Shown: positions 57,312 through 64,000 of the stretch, one piece after another | How positions within the stretch are numbered: position 1 is the stretch's first letter | How the letters are laid out: each line of letters opens with the position of its first letter | From: Ekhidna lutea | GTDB lineage: Bacteria; Bacteroidota; Bacteroidia; Cytophagales; Cyclobacteriaceae | DNA: 64,000 nucleotides | Reading direction: 5' to 3' | NCBI RefSeq assembly: GCF_900188325.1 | Contig: NZ_FZPD01000003.1 | Span: 496,001-560,000, forward strand | Made by a program: the position numbers and the translations under genes | The notes under the pieces: model-generated | Told to the model about the DNA's origin: nothing | What the model saw: the letters and a program-made list of their open reading frames with translations, nothing else | Databases searched by the model: none

Positions 57312-57830
57312 ATGTCACAGAGCAATATAAGATCTATAAAAGCAAGTGAAATCGACCTTCAGGAGCGAGTAGTTGCGATCAAAAGAGTAGCGAAAGTAGT
57401 AAAAGGTGGTCGTCGATTCAGTTTCTCAGCTATCGTAGTTGTAGGGGATGGAAACGGTGTGGTAGGTTATGGTTTGGGTAAAGCAAACGAGGTAACTGAC
57501 GCAATCACAAAAGGAATCGATGACGCAAAGAAAAATCTCGTGAAAGTGCCTGTATTTAAAGGTACTGTTCCTCACGATGCATTAGGTAAGTTCGGGGGTG
57601 GATTGGTGCTTCTTAAGCCAGCTGCTCCTGGTACTGGAGTAATTGCCGGTGGTGCGATGCGTGCGGTATTGGAGAGTGCGGGCGTGCATGATGTACTTGC
57701 TAAATCAAAAGGATCATCTAACCCACATAATGTGGTGAAAGCAACTTTTGATGCGCTTAATAAAATGAGAGATCCATTTGCTGTAGCTCAGCAAAGAGGT
57801 GTGTCTTTAGATAAAGTTTTCAATGGCTAA
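57312..57830 (+). CDS. rpsE: 30S ribosomal protein S5
   Basis: A 172-residue protein: double-stranded RNA-binding-like core [19 protein letters not shown] and [20 protein letters not shown]. It contributes to accuracy and mRNA entry. Its stop overlaps rpmD by 8 bases. Confidence 0.98.
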   Translation: MSQSNIRSIKASEIDLQERVVAIKRVAKVVKGGRRFSFSAIVVVGDGNGVVGYGLGKANEVTDAITKGIDDAKKNLVKVPVFKGTVPHDALGKFGGGLVLLKPAAPGTGVIAGGAMRAVLESAGVHDVLAKSKGSSNPHNVVKATFDALNKMRDPFAVAQQRGVSLDKVFNG

Positions 57831-58014
57831 GACAATGGGAAAAGTATTAATCACACAGAAGAGAAGTACGATCAAGCGTCCTAAAAACCAACAAAAAACA
57901 ATTGTTGCTTTAGGTCTTGGTAAAATCAATAAGTCCGTTGAAAAGGAATTAAATCCTTCGATTGAAGGAATGATCAAAACGGTGAATCACTTAGTAGAAG
58001 TTAAAGAGCTGTAA
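57823..58014 (+). CDS. rpmD: 50S ribosomal protein L30
   Basis: A 63-residue protein with [20 protein letters not shown] and [20 protein letters not shown]. It overlaps the 3' end of rpsE by 8 bases. Confidence 0.95.
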   Translation: MAKTMGKVLITQKRSTIKRPKNQQKTIVALGLGKINKSVEKELNPSIEGMIKTVNHLVEVKEL

Positions 58015-58016
58015 AC

Positions 58017-58466
58017 ATGAGACTTGAATCATTAAAGCCTGCAGAGGGCTCAACAAAGAATAGAAAGCGAATCGGTAGAGGTCAAGGCTCTGGAAGAGGT
58101 GGTACATCTACGCGAGGACACAAAGGCGCTCAGTCTAGATCAGGATACTCTCGAAAAACAGGATTTGAAGGAGGACAGATGCCTCTTCAAAGAAGGGTTC
58201 CTAAGTTTGGTTTCAAAAACAACAACAAAGTTGTTTCTAAACCAATCAACCTGGATGACCTGCAAAAGCTAAGTGAAGCGAAAAAACTAAAAGAAGTTAC
58301 GCTTGAGATCCTAATTGAAAACGGTCTTGCTCAAAAAAATGATATCATCAAAGTTTTGGGTAGAGGCGAATTGAAAGCAGGACTTAAAGTTACAGCACAC
58401 AAATTCTCAAAGACAGCTCAGGAAGCTATTGAGAAAGCTGGTGGATCAATTACTGTAGTTGAATAA
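58017..58466 (+). CDS. rplO: 50S ribosomal protein L15
   Basis: A 149-residue protein with the Gly/Arg-rich N-terminal extension (GRGQGSGRGGTSTRGHKGAQ) and RRVPKFGFKN. The stop overlaps the secY start by one base. Confidence 0.97.
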   Translation: MRLESLKPAEGSTKNRKRIGRGQGSGRGGTSTRGHKGAQSRSGYSRKTGFEGGQMPLQRRVPKFGFKNNNKVVSKPINLDDLQKLSEAKKLKEVTLEILIENGLAQKNDIIKVLGRGELKAGLKVTAHKFSKTAQEAIEKAGGSITVVE

Positions 58467-59773
58467 TGAAGAAATTCATAGATACCATACGAAACATATT
58501 TTCCATTGAGGAACTAAGAACCAGAATCCTAAATACGATAGGATTTTTGGTAATTTTCAGAATTGGTTCTTTCGTGGTACTTCCAGGAGTGGATCCATCC
58601 AAGCTTACCGGACAAGCGTCAGGTATTTTTGGATTGCTAGATACGTTCTTAGGTGGAGCATTTAGTAATGCATCAGTGTTTGCACTTGGTATCATGCCAT
58701 ATATCTCTGCATCAATTGTATTACAGCTGATGACAGTGGCTGTTCCTTACTTCCAAAAGCTTCAGAAAGAAGGAGATAGCGGAAGGAAGAAAATTAATCA
58801 GCTTACAAGAGTTTTAACAATCGCCATTTGTATGGCGCAGGGCTTTAGCTACGTTTCAGCTGCTATCGAGCCAACAGCCATTCTGGATAACTCATTCTTT
58901 TTCAAGTTTACTTCAGTGATCATCCTTACTTCAGGTACGATCTTTTGTATGTGGCTTGGTGAGAAAATCACTGATAAAGGTATCGGAAATGGTATCTCTA
59001 TGCTCATCATGATTGGGATCATTTCAAGGTTCCCTGGAAGTATTGCTGCTGAGGCTATCACCAGAGGGATGAGCGAAATGTTGCTTTTCATCCTTGAGTT
59101 AGTAGCATTATTCTTTGTTGTACTTGTGACAGTAGCATTAGTGCAGGCAGTACGAAGAGTACCTGTGCAGTATGCGAAACAGGTAGTCGGTAACAAAGTA
59201 TACGGTGGACAGAGACAGTACATTCCATTAAAGGTGAATGCTTCTGGTGTAATGCCGATCATCTTTGCACAATCCATTATGTTCCTTCCAGCTATGTTGG
59301 CAGGCCTATGGAGAGAAGAGAGCGATTTCGCAAACTACATTGGTACTACCTTTTCAGATTTTACTTCATGGCAGTACAATTTGACCTTTGCGATAATGAT
59401 TATCGTATTCACATTCTTCTACACTGCCATCACAATCAATCCTAACCAGATTGCAGATGATATGAAAAGAAATGGCGGTTTTGTGCCAGGCGTTAAGCCA
59501 GGTAAACAAACCGGTGATTTTCTAGATAATATTCTTTCAAGAATCACTTTACCAGGAGCGATTTTCCTTGCGATCATCGCTATCCTTCCTGCATTCGCAA
59601 TGATTGCAGGTGTAAATCAGGGCTTTGCTCAGTTTTACGGAGGAACGTCACTATTGATTATGGTGGGTGTAATTCTTGATACCCTTCAGCAGATTGAGAG
59701 CTACCTGCTCATGAGGCACTATGAAGGTATGATGAAATCAGGTAGAGTTAAAGGAAGAACTCAGGCAGCATAA
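58466..59773 (+). CDS. secY: Preprotein translocase subunit SecY
   Basis: The 435-residue protein has about ten transmembrane helices. The plug region follows helix 1 (LPGVDPSKL), with the pore motif [14 protein letters not shown] and the cytoplasmic loops [12 protein letters not shown] and [19 protein letters not shown]-like. It forms the export channel with SecE. infA overlaps by one base. Confidence 0.98.
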   Translation: MKKFIDTIRNIFSIEELRTRILNTIGFLVIFRIGSFVVLPGVDPSKLTGQASGIFGLLDTFLGGAFSNASVFALGIMPYISASIVLQLMTVAVPYFQKLQKEGDSGRKKINQLTRVLTIAICMAQGFSYVSAAIEPTAILDNSFFFKFTSVIILTSGTIFCMWLGEKITDKGIGNGISMLIMIGIISRFPGSIAAEAITRGMSEMLLFILELVALFFVVLVTVALVQAVRRVPVQYAKQVVGNKVYGGQRQYIPLKVNASGVMPIIFAQSIMFLPAMLAGLWREESDFANYIGTTFSDFTSWQYNLTFAIMIIVFTFFYTAITINPNQIADDMKRNGGFVPGVKPGKQTGDFLDNILSRITLPGAIFLAIIAILPAFAMIAGVNQGFAQFYGGTSLLIMVGVILDTLQQIESYLLMRHYEGMMKSGRVKGRTQAA

Positions 59774-59991
59774 TGGCAAAACAAGCATCCATAGAACAAG
59801 ACGGAACGATCGTGGAAGCATTGTCAAACGCAATGTTTAGAGTAGAACTTGAAAATGGTCATGAGGTGATCGCGCATATCTCTGGAAAGATGAGAATGCA
59901 TTACATCAAGATTTTACCTGGAGATAAGGTAAAGTTGGAAATGTCGCCATATGATTTAACAAAAGGAAGAATAGTTTATCGCTATAAATAA
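59773..59991 (+). CDS. infA: Translation initiation factor IF-1
   Basis: A 72-residue OB-fold protein: [50 protein letters not shown]. It binds the A site of the 30S subunit. It is coupled to secY by a one-base overlap. Confidence 0.98.
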   Translation: MAKQASIEQDGTIVEALSNAMFRVELENGHEVIAHISGKMRMHYIKILPGDKVKLEMSPYDLTKGRIVYRYK

Positions 59992-60019
59992 CAGTCTAAG
60001 ACTGAAAAAGTAAATAGAA

Positions 60020-60136
60020 ATGAAAGTAAGAGCATCCGTTAAAAAACGAAGCGTTGATTGCAAGGTGATTAGGAGGAAAGGGAAGCTTTATGTAATCAAT
60101 AAAAAGAATCCAAAGTTTAAACAAAGACAAGGATAA
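60020..60136 (+). CDS. rpmJ: 50S ribosomal protein L36 (zinc-free type)
   Basis: A 38-codon frame, ATG at 60020 to TAA at 60136: [20 protein letters not shown] and ending NPKFKQRQG. It has one Cys only, so it lacks the zinc ribbon of the C-plus form. Its place between infA and rpsM is the conserved one. rpsM begins 2 bases later. Confidence 0.95.
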   Translation: MKVRASVKKRSVDCKVIRRKGKLYVINKKNPKFKQRQG

Positions 60137-60138
60137 TT

Positions 60139-60516
60139 ATGGCAAGAGTTGCAGGAGTAGATATTCCCGATAACAAACGAGGCGAGATTGCCTTGACGTA
60201 CATTTTTGGTATCGGTAAAGCATCAGCACAAAAGATTTTGTCTGAAGCCGGAGTAGACCCAAACAAGAAGGTACAAGACTGGACTGACGATGAGGGTGGT
60301 AGTGTAAGAACTATTATTCGTGAGAATCACAAAGTAGAAGGTGTTCTCAAAGGAGAGGTTCAGATGAGTATTAAGCGACTTTTGGATATTGGTTGTTACA
60401 GAGGCCTCCGTCATAGAAAAGGACTTCCTGTTAGAGGACAGCATACTAAAAACAATGCTCGAACTCGAAAAGGTAGAAGAAAGACGGTTGCGAATAAGAA
60501 GAAAGCTGTTAAGTAA
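60139..60516 (+). CDS. rpsM: 30S ribosomal protein S13
   Basis: A 125-residue protein with [20 protein letters not shown], the helix-hairpin-helix [11 protein letters not shown] and the end [19 protein letters not shown]-like. It contacts the P-site tRNA. Confidence 0.98.
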   Translation: MARVAGVDIPDNKRGEIALTYIFGIGKASAQKILSEAGVDPNKKVQDWTDDEGGSVRTIIRENHKVEGVLKGEVQMSIKRLLDIGCYRGLRHRKGLPVRGQHTKNNARTRKGRRKTVANKKKAVK

Positions 60517-60523
60517 TAGATAG

Positions 60524-60916
60524 ATGGCACAAAAGAGAAAAGATAAAGCTAAAAAGAGAGTTGTTGCTGTTAGTGCTGTGGGTCAGGCTCACATCAAAGC
60601 ATCATTCAACAACATCATTATTTCCATGACCAATGAAACCGGTCAGGTTATCAGCTGGGCTTCAGCAGGTAAAATGGGTTTTCGTGGATCTAAAAAGAAC
60701 ACTCCATATGCTGCTCAAGTAGCCGCTCAGGAATGTGCTCAAAAAGCTCATGACCTAGGCCTTCGTAAAGTAGAAGTATTTGTAAAGGGTCCTGGATCAG
60801 GAAGAGAGTCTGCCATCAGAACCATCCAAAATACAGGTATAGAAGTTACGATGATTAAAGACGTGACCCCACTGCCTCACAATGGATGCAGACCACCGAA
60901 AAGAAGAAGAGTTTAA
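60524..60916 (+). CDS. rpsK: 30S ribosomal protein S11
   Basis: A 130-residue protein with [20 protein letters not shown] and [16 protein letters not shown], ending [12 protein letters not shown]. It lies in the 30S platform. Confidence 0.98.
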   Translation: MAQKRKDKAKKRVVAVSAVGQAHIKASFNNIIISMTNETGQVISWASAGKMGFRGSKKNTPYAAQVAAQECAQKAHDLGLRKVEVFVKGPGSGRESAIRTIQNTGIEVTMIKDVTPLPHNGCRPPKRRRV

Positions 60917-60938
60917 GATATTAAAATTGTTATAGATA

Positions 60939-61541
60939 ATGGCAAGATATACTGGGCCTAAGACTAAAATTTCCAGAAGATTTGGAGAGCCAATCTTCGG
61001 AGCGAGCAAAGCGCTTCAGAAGAAAGCATACCCTCCTGGTCAGCATGGAAGAGGAAGAAGAAAGAAGCAGTCTGAATACGCGATCCAGCTAGCTGAGAAG
61101 CAGAAAGCAAAGTACACGTATGGAGTACTGGAGCGTCAATTCGCGAACGCTTTTGATAAAGCTTCCAGAAAAAGCGGAATTACCGGTGAAGTCCTTCTTC
61201 AATTGTTGGAGGCAAGATTAGATAATACCGTGTTCCGACTGGGTATTGCGCCAACGAGAAGGGCTGCAAGACAATTGGTATCTCACAAACACATAACTGT
61301 GAATGGAGAGCTGGTAAATGTGCCTTCTTATACATTAAAAAATAACGACATCATTGGTGTGAGAGAGAAGTCAAAATCTCTGGAAGCTATTACCGATAGC
61401 CTTGCATCCAATGCTCGTAGCTACTCTTGGTTGGAGTGGGATTCTGCCAGCATGACTGGTAAGTTTCTAAACTCTCCTAGCAGGGAAGAAATTCCTGAAA
61501 ATATCAAGGAGCAGCTAATCGTCGAATTGTACTCTAAGTAA
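60939..61541 (+). CDS. rpsD: 30S ribosomal protein S4
   Basis: A 200-residue protein whose S4 RNA-binding domain ([36 protein letters not shown]) follows a lysine/arginine-rich N-terminus without the zinc Cys cluster. In E. coli it represses the alpha operon. It sits directly before rpoA. Confidence 0.98.
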   Translation: MARYTGPKTKISRRFGEPIFGASKALQKKAYPPGQHGRGRRKKQSEYAIQLAEKQKAKYTYGVLERQFANAFDKASRKSGITGEVLLQLLEARLDNTVFRLGIAPTRRAARQLVSHKHITVNGELVNVPSYTLKNNDIIGVREKSKSLEAITDSLASNARSYSWLEWDSASMTGKFLNSPSREEIPENIKEQLIVELYSK

Positions 61542-61562
61542 ACACTCAAAAGAATAAGATAT

Positions 61563-62552
61563 ATGTCTATCCTAGCATTTCAAATGCCAGAAAAAGTGGT
61601 AATGGAAAAAGCAGATGATTTCCATGGCCTCTTTACATTCAAACCTCTGGAAAAGGGATACGGTGTTACAATAGGTAATGCGTTAAGAAGAATTCTTCTT
61701 TCTTCACTGGAAGGGTATGCAATCACAGGAGTGAAAATTCCGGGTGTTTTGCATGAATTCTCTACCATCGAAGGAGTAGTGGAAGATGTGAGTGAAATGA
61801 TCCTGAACCTGAAAATGGTTCGATTCAAGAAGATTGAGGATGTAGCAGATAACTCTATCACTGTGAGTGTTTCTAACATGAAGAAACTTACTGCTGGTGA
61901 TTTAGCAAAAGCAACTACTTCATTCGAAATCCTTAATCCTGATCATGTGATTTGTCATCTTGACGAATCAGCGAAGTTCGAAATCGAACTTACTGTTGAA
62001 AAAGGAAGAGGATATGTTGGTGCGGACGAAAATAAGCCTGCAGAACAAAATTTCGGATTCATCGCTATTGATTCGGTTTACACGCCAATCAAAAACGTAA
62101 AATACAGCGTTGAAAACACAAGGGTAGAGCAGAAAACTGACTATGAGCAGTTAACGCTTGATATCGAAACGGATGGTTCGATTCACCCTGAAAATGCACT
62201 AAAAGGTGCAGCTAACATTTTGATTCAGCACTTCATGTTGTTCTCAGATCAGAATATGATCCTTGAGACTCAGGAAGCTGGTGAGCCAGAGCAGGTAGAT
62301 GAAGAGTTGCTTCACATGAGAAAGCTACTTAAGACTAATCTGAATGATCTTGATCTTTCAGTTAGAGCTTACAACTGCCTGAAAGCAGCTGATGTTAGAA
62401 CCCTTGGTGATTTAGTTTCACTAGAGATTTCTGACATGATGAAATTTAGAAACTTCGGTAAGAAGTCACTTGCTGAGTTAGAGCAATTGGTTTCTGACAA
62501 AGGCCTTACCTTCGGTATGGACCTTGGCAAATACAAATTGGAGGAAGAATAA
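61563..62552 (+). CDS. rpoA: RNA polymerase alpha subunit
   Basis: The 329-residue protein has an N-terminal dimerisation domain ([40 protein letters not shown]) and a C-terminal domain ([20 protein letters not shown]) for UP-element and activator contact. The stop overlaps rplQ by one base. Confidence 0.98.
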   Translation: MSILAFQMPEKVVMEKADDFHGLFTFKPLEKGYGVTIGNALRRILLSSLEGYAITGVKIPGVLHEFSTIEGVVEDVSEMILNLKMVRFKKIEDVADNSITVSVSNMKKLTAGDLAKATTSFEILNPDHVICHLDESAKFEIELTVEKGRGYVGADENKPAEQNFGFIAIDSVYTPIKNVKYSVENTRVEQKTDYEQLTLDIETDGSIHPENALKGAANILIQHFMLFSDQNMILETQEAGEPEQVDEELLHMRKLLKTNLNDLDLSVRAYNCLKAADVRTLGDLVSLEISDMMKFRNFGKKSLAELEQLVSDKGLTFGMDLGKYKLEEE

Positions 62553-63169
62553 TGAGACACGGAAAGAAATTTAATCACCTTGGTAGAAAGACCGCTCACA
62601 GAAGTGCGATGCTTTCTAATATGGCTTCTTCTCTTATCATGCATAAGAGAATCAATACGACTGTAGCGAAAGCGAAAGCGTTGAGAAAGTATATTGAGCC
62701 AATTCTTACCAAGTCTAAGACAGATGATACGCACTCAAGAAGAGTGGCATTCTCTTACCTTCAGGACAAAGAATCTGTAACTGAGCTTTTCTCTACTGTA
62801 GCTGAGAAGATAGCTAGCCGACCAGGCGGGTATACCAGAATCATCAAAACAGGTGCAAGACTGGGTGATAATGCAGAGATGTGCATGATGGAGTTAGTAG
62901 ACTTTAATGAGTTGATGCTAAGCGAAAGCGGTGAAGCGAAAGCGAAGACAAGAAGATCCAGAAGAGGTGGAAAAAGCAAAGCAAAGACTGAAGCTCCTAA
63001 AGCTGATGTAGCTGAAGTTAAAGAAGAAGCAACCGCGGAGGTAGTAGAAGAAGTGAAGGAAGAAAAGAAAGCTGAGGAAGTAGAAGTAAAGGCAGAGGAG
63101 ACTGAAGCAAAAGCGGAAGAAACAGAAAAGAAAGAGGAGTCTAAAGAGGAAAAGAAGAAAGAGGATTAA
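62552..63169 (+). CDS. rplQ: 50S ribosomal protein L17 with acidic tail
   Basis: The core (about 1-125: [56 protein letters not shown]) is followed by a basic patch and a 65-residue low-complexity tail of K, E, A and V. At 205 aa it is far longer than the E. coli protein (about 127). The tail is probably disordered on the ribosome surface. Confidence 0.96.
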   Translation: MRHGKKFNHLGRKTAHRSAMLSNMASSLIMHKRINTTVAKAKALRKYIEPILTKSKTDDTHSRRVAFSYLQDKESVTELFSTVAEKIASRPGGYTRIIKTGARLGDNAEMCMMELVDFNELMLSESGEAKAKTRRSRRGGKSKAKTEAPKADVAEVKEEATAEVVEEVKEEKKAEEVEVKAEETEAKAEETEKKEESKEEKKKED

Positions 63170-63192
63170 GATTGAAGACTCTCAAAAAATAT

Positions 63193-63226
63193 AAAGCCAT
63201 CGGTCGATTTGACTGATGGCTTTTTT
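63193..63226 (+). terminator. Terminator of the ribosomal/alpha operon
   Basis: AAAGCCATC and GATGGCTTT arms with inner GGTC/GACT pairs around GATTT, followed by TTT. The ribosomal superlocus ends here. Confidence 0.9.
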
Positions 63227-63242
63227 ATTGTCTAATCCATAT

Positions 63243-63250
63243 TATTTTTG
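63243..63250 (+). promoter_or_regulatory. carA -7 element
   Basis: TATTTTTG followed by CATCCCAGT; the ATG begins 9 bases after it, implying a nearly leaderless mRNA. No good -33 box. Confidence 0.5.
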
Positions 63251-63259
63251 CATCCCAGT

Positions 63260-64000
63260 ATGAAATACCCCACACGTAAGAAAGCAACCCTATTATTACA
63301 GGACGGCACCATTTTCGAAGGATTTTCCATAGGTAAAGAAGGAACCTCTGGAGGAGAGATTTGCTTCAATACCGGGATGACTGGTTATCAGGAAATCTAC
63401 ACGGATCCATCTTATTTTGGTCAGATCATTGTAAACACCACTTCTCACATTGGAAATTACGGCGCGTTAGATACGGAAGTAGAAAGTGATGCACCTACTA
63501 TTAATGGTTTGGTCGTAAACGAATTTTCCGGAATTTATAGCCGTACAAGTGCCACTGAAGGACTTCAGGAATTCCTGGAAAAGCATAATACGGTAGGTAT
63601 CGCAGGTGTAGATACACGAAAAATCGTACGCCACATACGTACCAAGGGTGCCATGAATGCGATCATATCTTCTGAATTGGAGGATAAAGAGCTTCAGGCG
63701 GAACTCGATAAGATTCCGAGTATGGAGTCGCTGGAACTCTCAACTAAGGTCACAACGAAAGAAATTTATGACCTTGGTGAAGATAATGATGGCTACAAAG
63801 TGGCGGTATTGGATCTGGGAATTAAAAAATCGATTCTAAAAAACCTGATTGAAAGAAATTGTCAATGCAGAGTGTTTCCTGCTAAAACATCATTCGCAGA
63901 AATGGAAAAATGGAACCCGGATGGGTATTTCATTTCCAATGGCCCAGGCGACCCGGCTGTGATGGATTATGCAGCCAACACAGTTAAAGAAATTTTGGAT
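63260..64000 (+). CDS. carA: Carbamoyl-phosphate synthase small subunit (3' partial)
   Basis: The visible 247 codons begin MKYPTRKKATLLLQDGTIFE and include GGEICFNTGMTGYQEIYTDP and GIAGVDTRKIVRHIR, the N-terminal domain of CarA, then the start of the class I glutamine amidotransferase domain (VAVLDLGIKKSI, ISNGPGDP). The catalytic Cys motif lies beyond the window. It supplies ammonia from glutamine for carbamoyl phosphate used in pyrimidine and arginine synthesis. Confidence 0.97.
   Translation, partial: MKYPTRKKATLLLQDGTIFEGFSIGKEGTSGGEICFNTGMTGYQEIYTDPSYFGQIIVNTTSHIGNYGALDTEVESDAPTINGLVVNEFSGIYSRTSATEGLQEFLEKHNTVGIAGVDTRKIVRHIRTKGAMNAIISSELEDKELQAELDKIPSMESLELSTKVTTKEIYDLGEDNDGYKVAVLDLGIKKSILKNLIERNCQCRVFPAKTSFAEMEKWNPDGYFISNGPGDPAVMDYAANTVKEILD

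Noticed and set aside
1-64000. CRISPR arrays, insertion sequences, phage genes, restriction systems
   Set aside because: No spaced identical repeats, transposase motifs, integrases or phage proteins were found; the window is mostly core genome.

Overview
The window comes from a member of the Bacteroidota, most likely a Cytophagales-type marine or soil bacterium. Evidence: a C-terminal type IX secretion sorting domain on a giant PKD-repeat protein; recurrent Bacteroidota-type promoters (TTTG - about 19 nt - TAnnTTTG, usually followed by GCA); the trnY-trnG-trnT-tuf-trnW-secE-nusG order; DUF3467 after rpoC; and moderate, AT-leaning base composition. No phage, insertion sequence or CRISPR array was seen.

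Layout. 1-5213: 3' part of a secreted PKD/propeller adhesin-like protein. 5395-6367: Lrp/AsnC regulator overlapping a PyrR-like phosphoribosyltransferase. 6364-17937 (minus): a nearly gapless run of nine genes, in transcription order TetR regulator, unusual ABC exporter, HlyD-type adaptor, TolC-type channel, then NtrC-type activator, its histidine kinase, a MurG-like glycosyltransferase, a bestrophin-like channel and a kinase-fold protein of unknown function. 17938-18337: a 400-base regulatory region with a TetR operator/promoter facing left and a sigma-54-like promoter with upstream sites facing right. 18338-21782 (plus): a second export set (HlyD-type adaptor, MacB/LolD-type ATPase, TolC) that lacks its permease. 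21810-25866 (minus): rsfS, ftsH, an LpxH-type hydrolase and a small propeller-like secreted protein. 25911-32317: housekeeping genes birA, ahcY, ECF sigma factor/zinc anti-sigma pair, gmk, nadD, frr, pyrH and a biotin carrier protein.

32387-63226 is the translation/transcription superlocus: trnY, trnG, an interrupted trnG-like copy, trnT, tuf, trnW, secE, nusG, rplKAJL, rpoBC, DUF3467, rpsL, rpsG, fusA, rpsJ, then the S10, spc and alpha blocks through rplQ, including the 38-codon rpmJ. It is cut into several transcription units by terminators and fresh promoters (before trnY, trnW, rpsL, rplC and rpsH). carA begins at 63260 and runs off the window.

The items most worth following up are: (1) a glycine-tRNA-like sequence broken by two mutually similar ~15-nt inserts next to the intact gene; (2) short inverted repeats placed right after the -7 element of all five translation-operon promoters, predicted to form 5'-terminal stem-loops; (3) a shared upstream palindrome plus -24/-12-like elements linking the NtrC-type regulator to the export genes; (4) an ABC exporter whose signature, Walker B and H-loop residues are all altered; (5) a MacB-type ATPase with no FtsX permease beside it; (6) a beta-propeller-like domain inserted inside a PKD domain.
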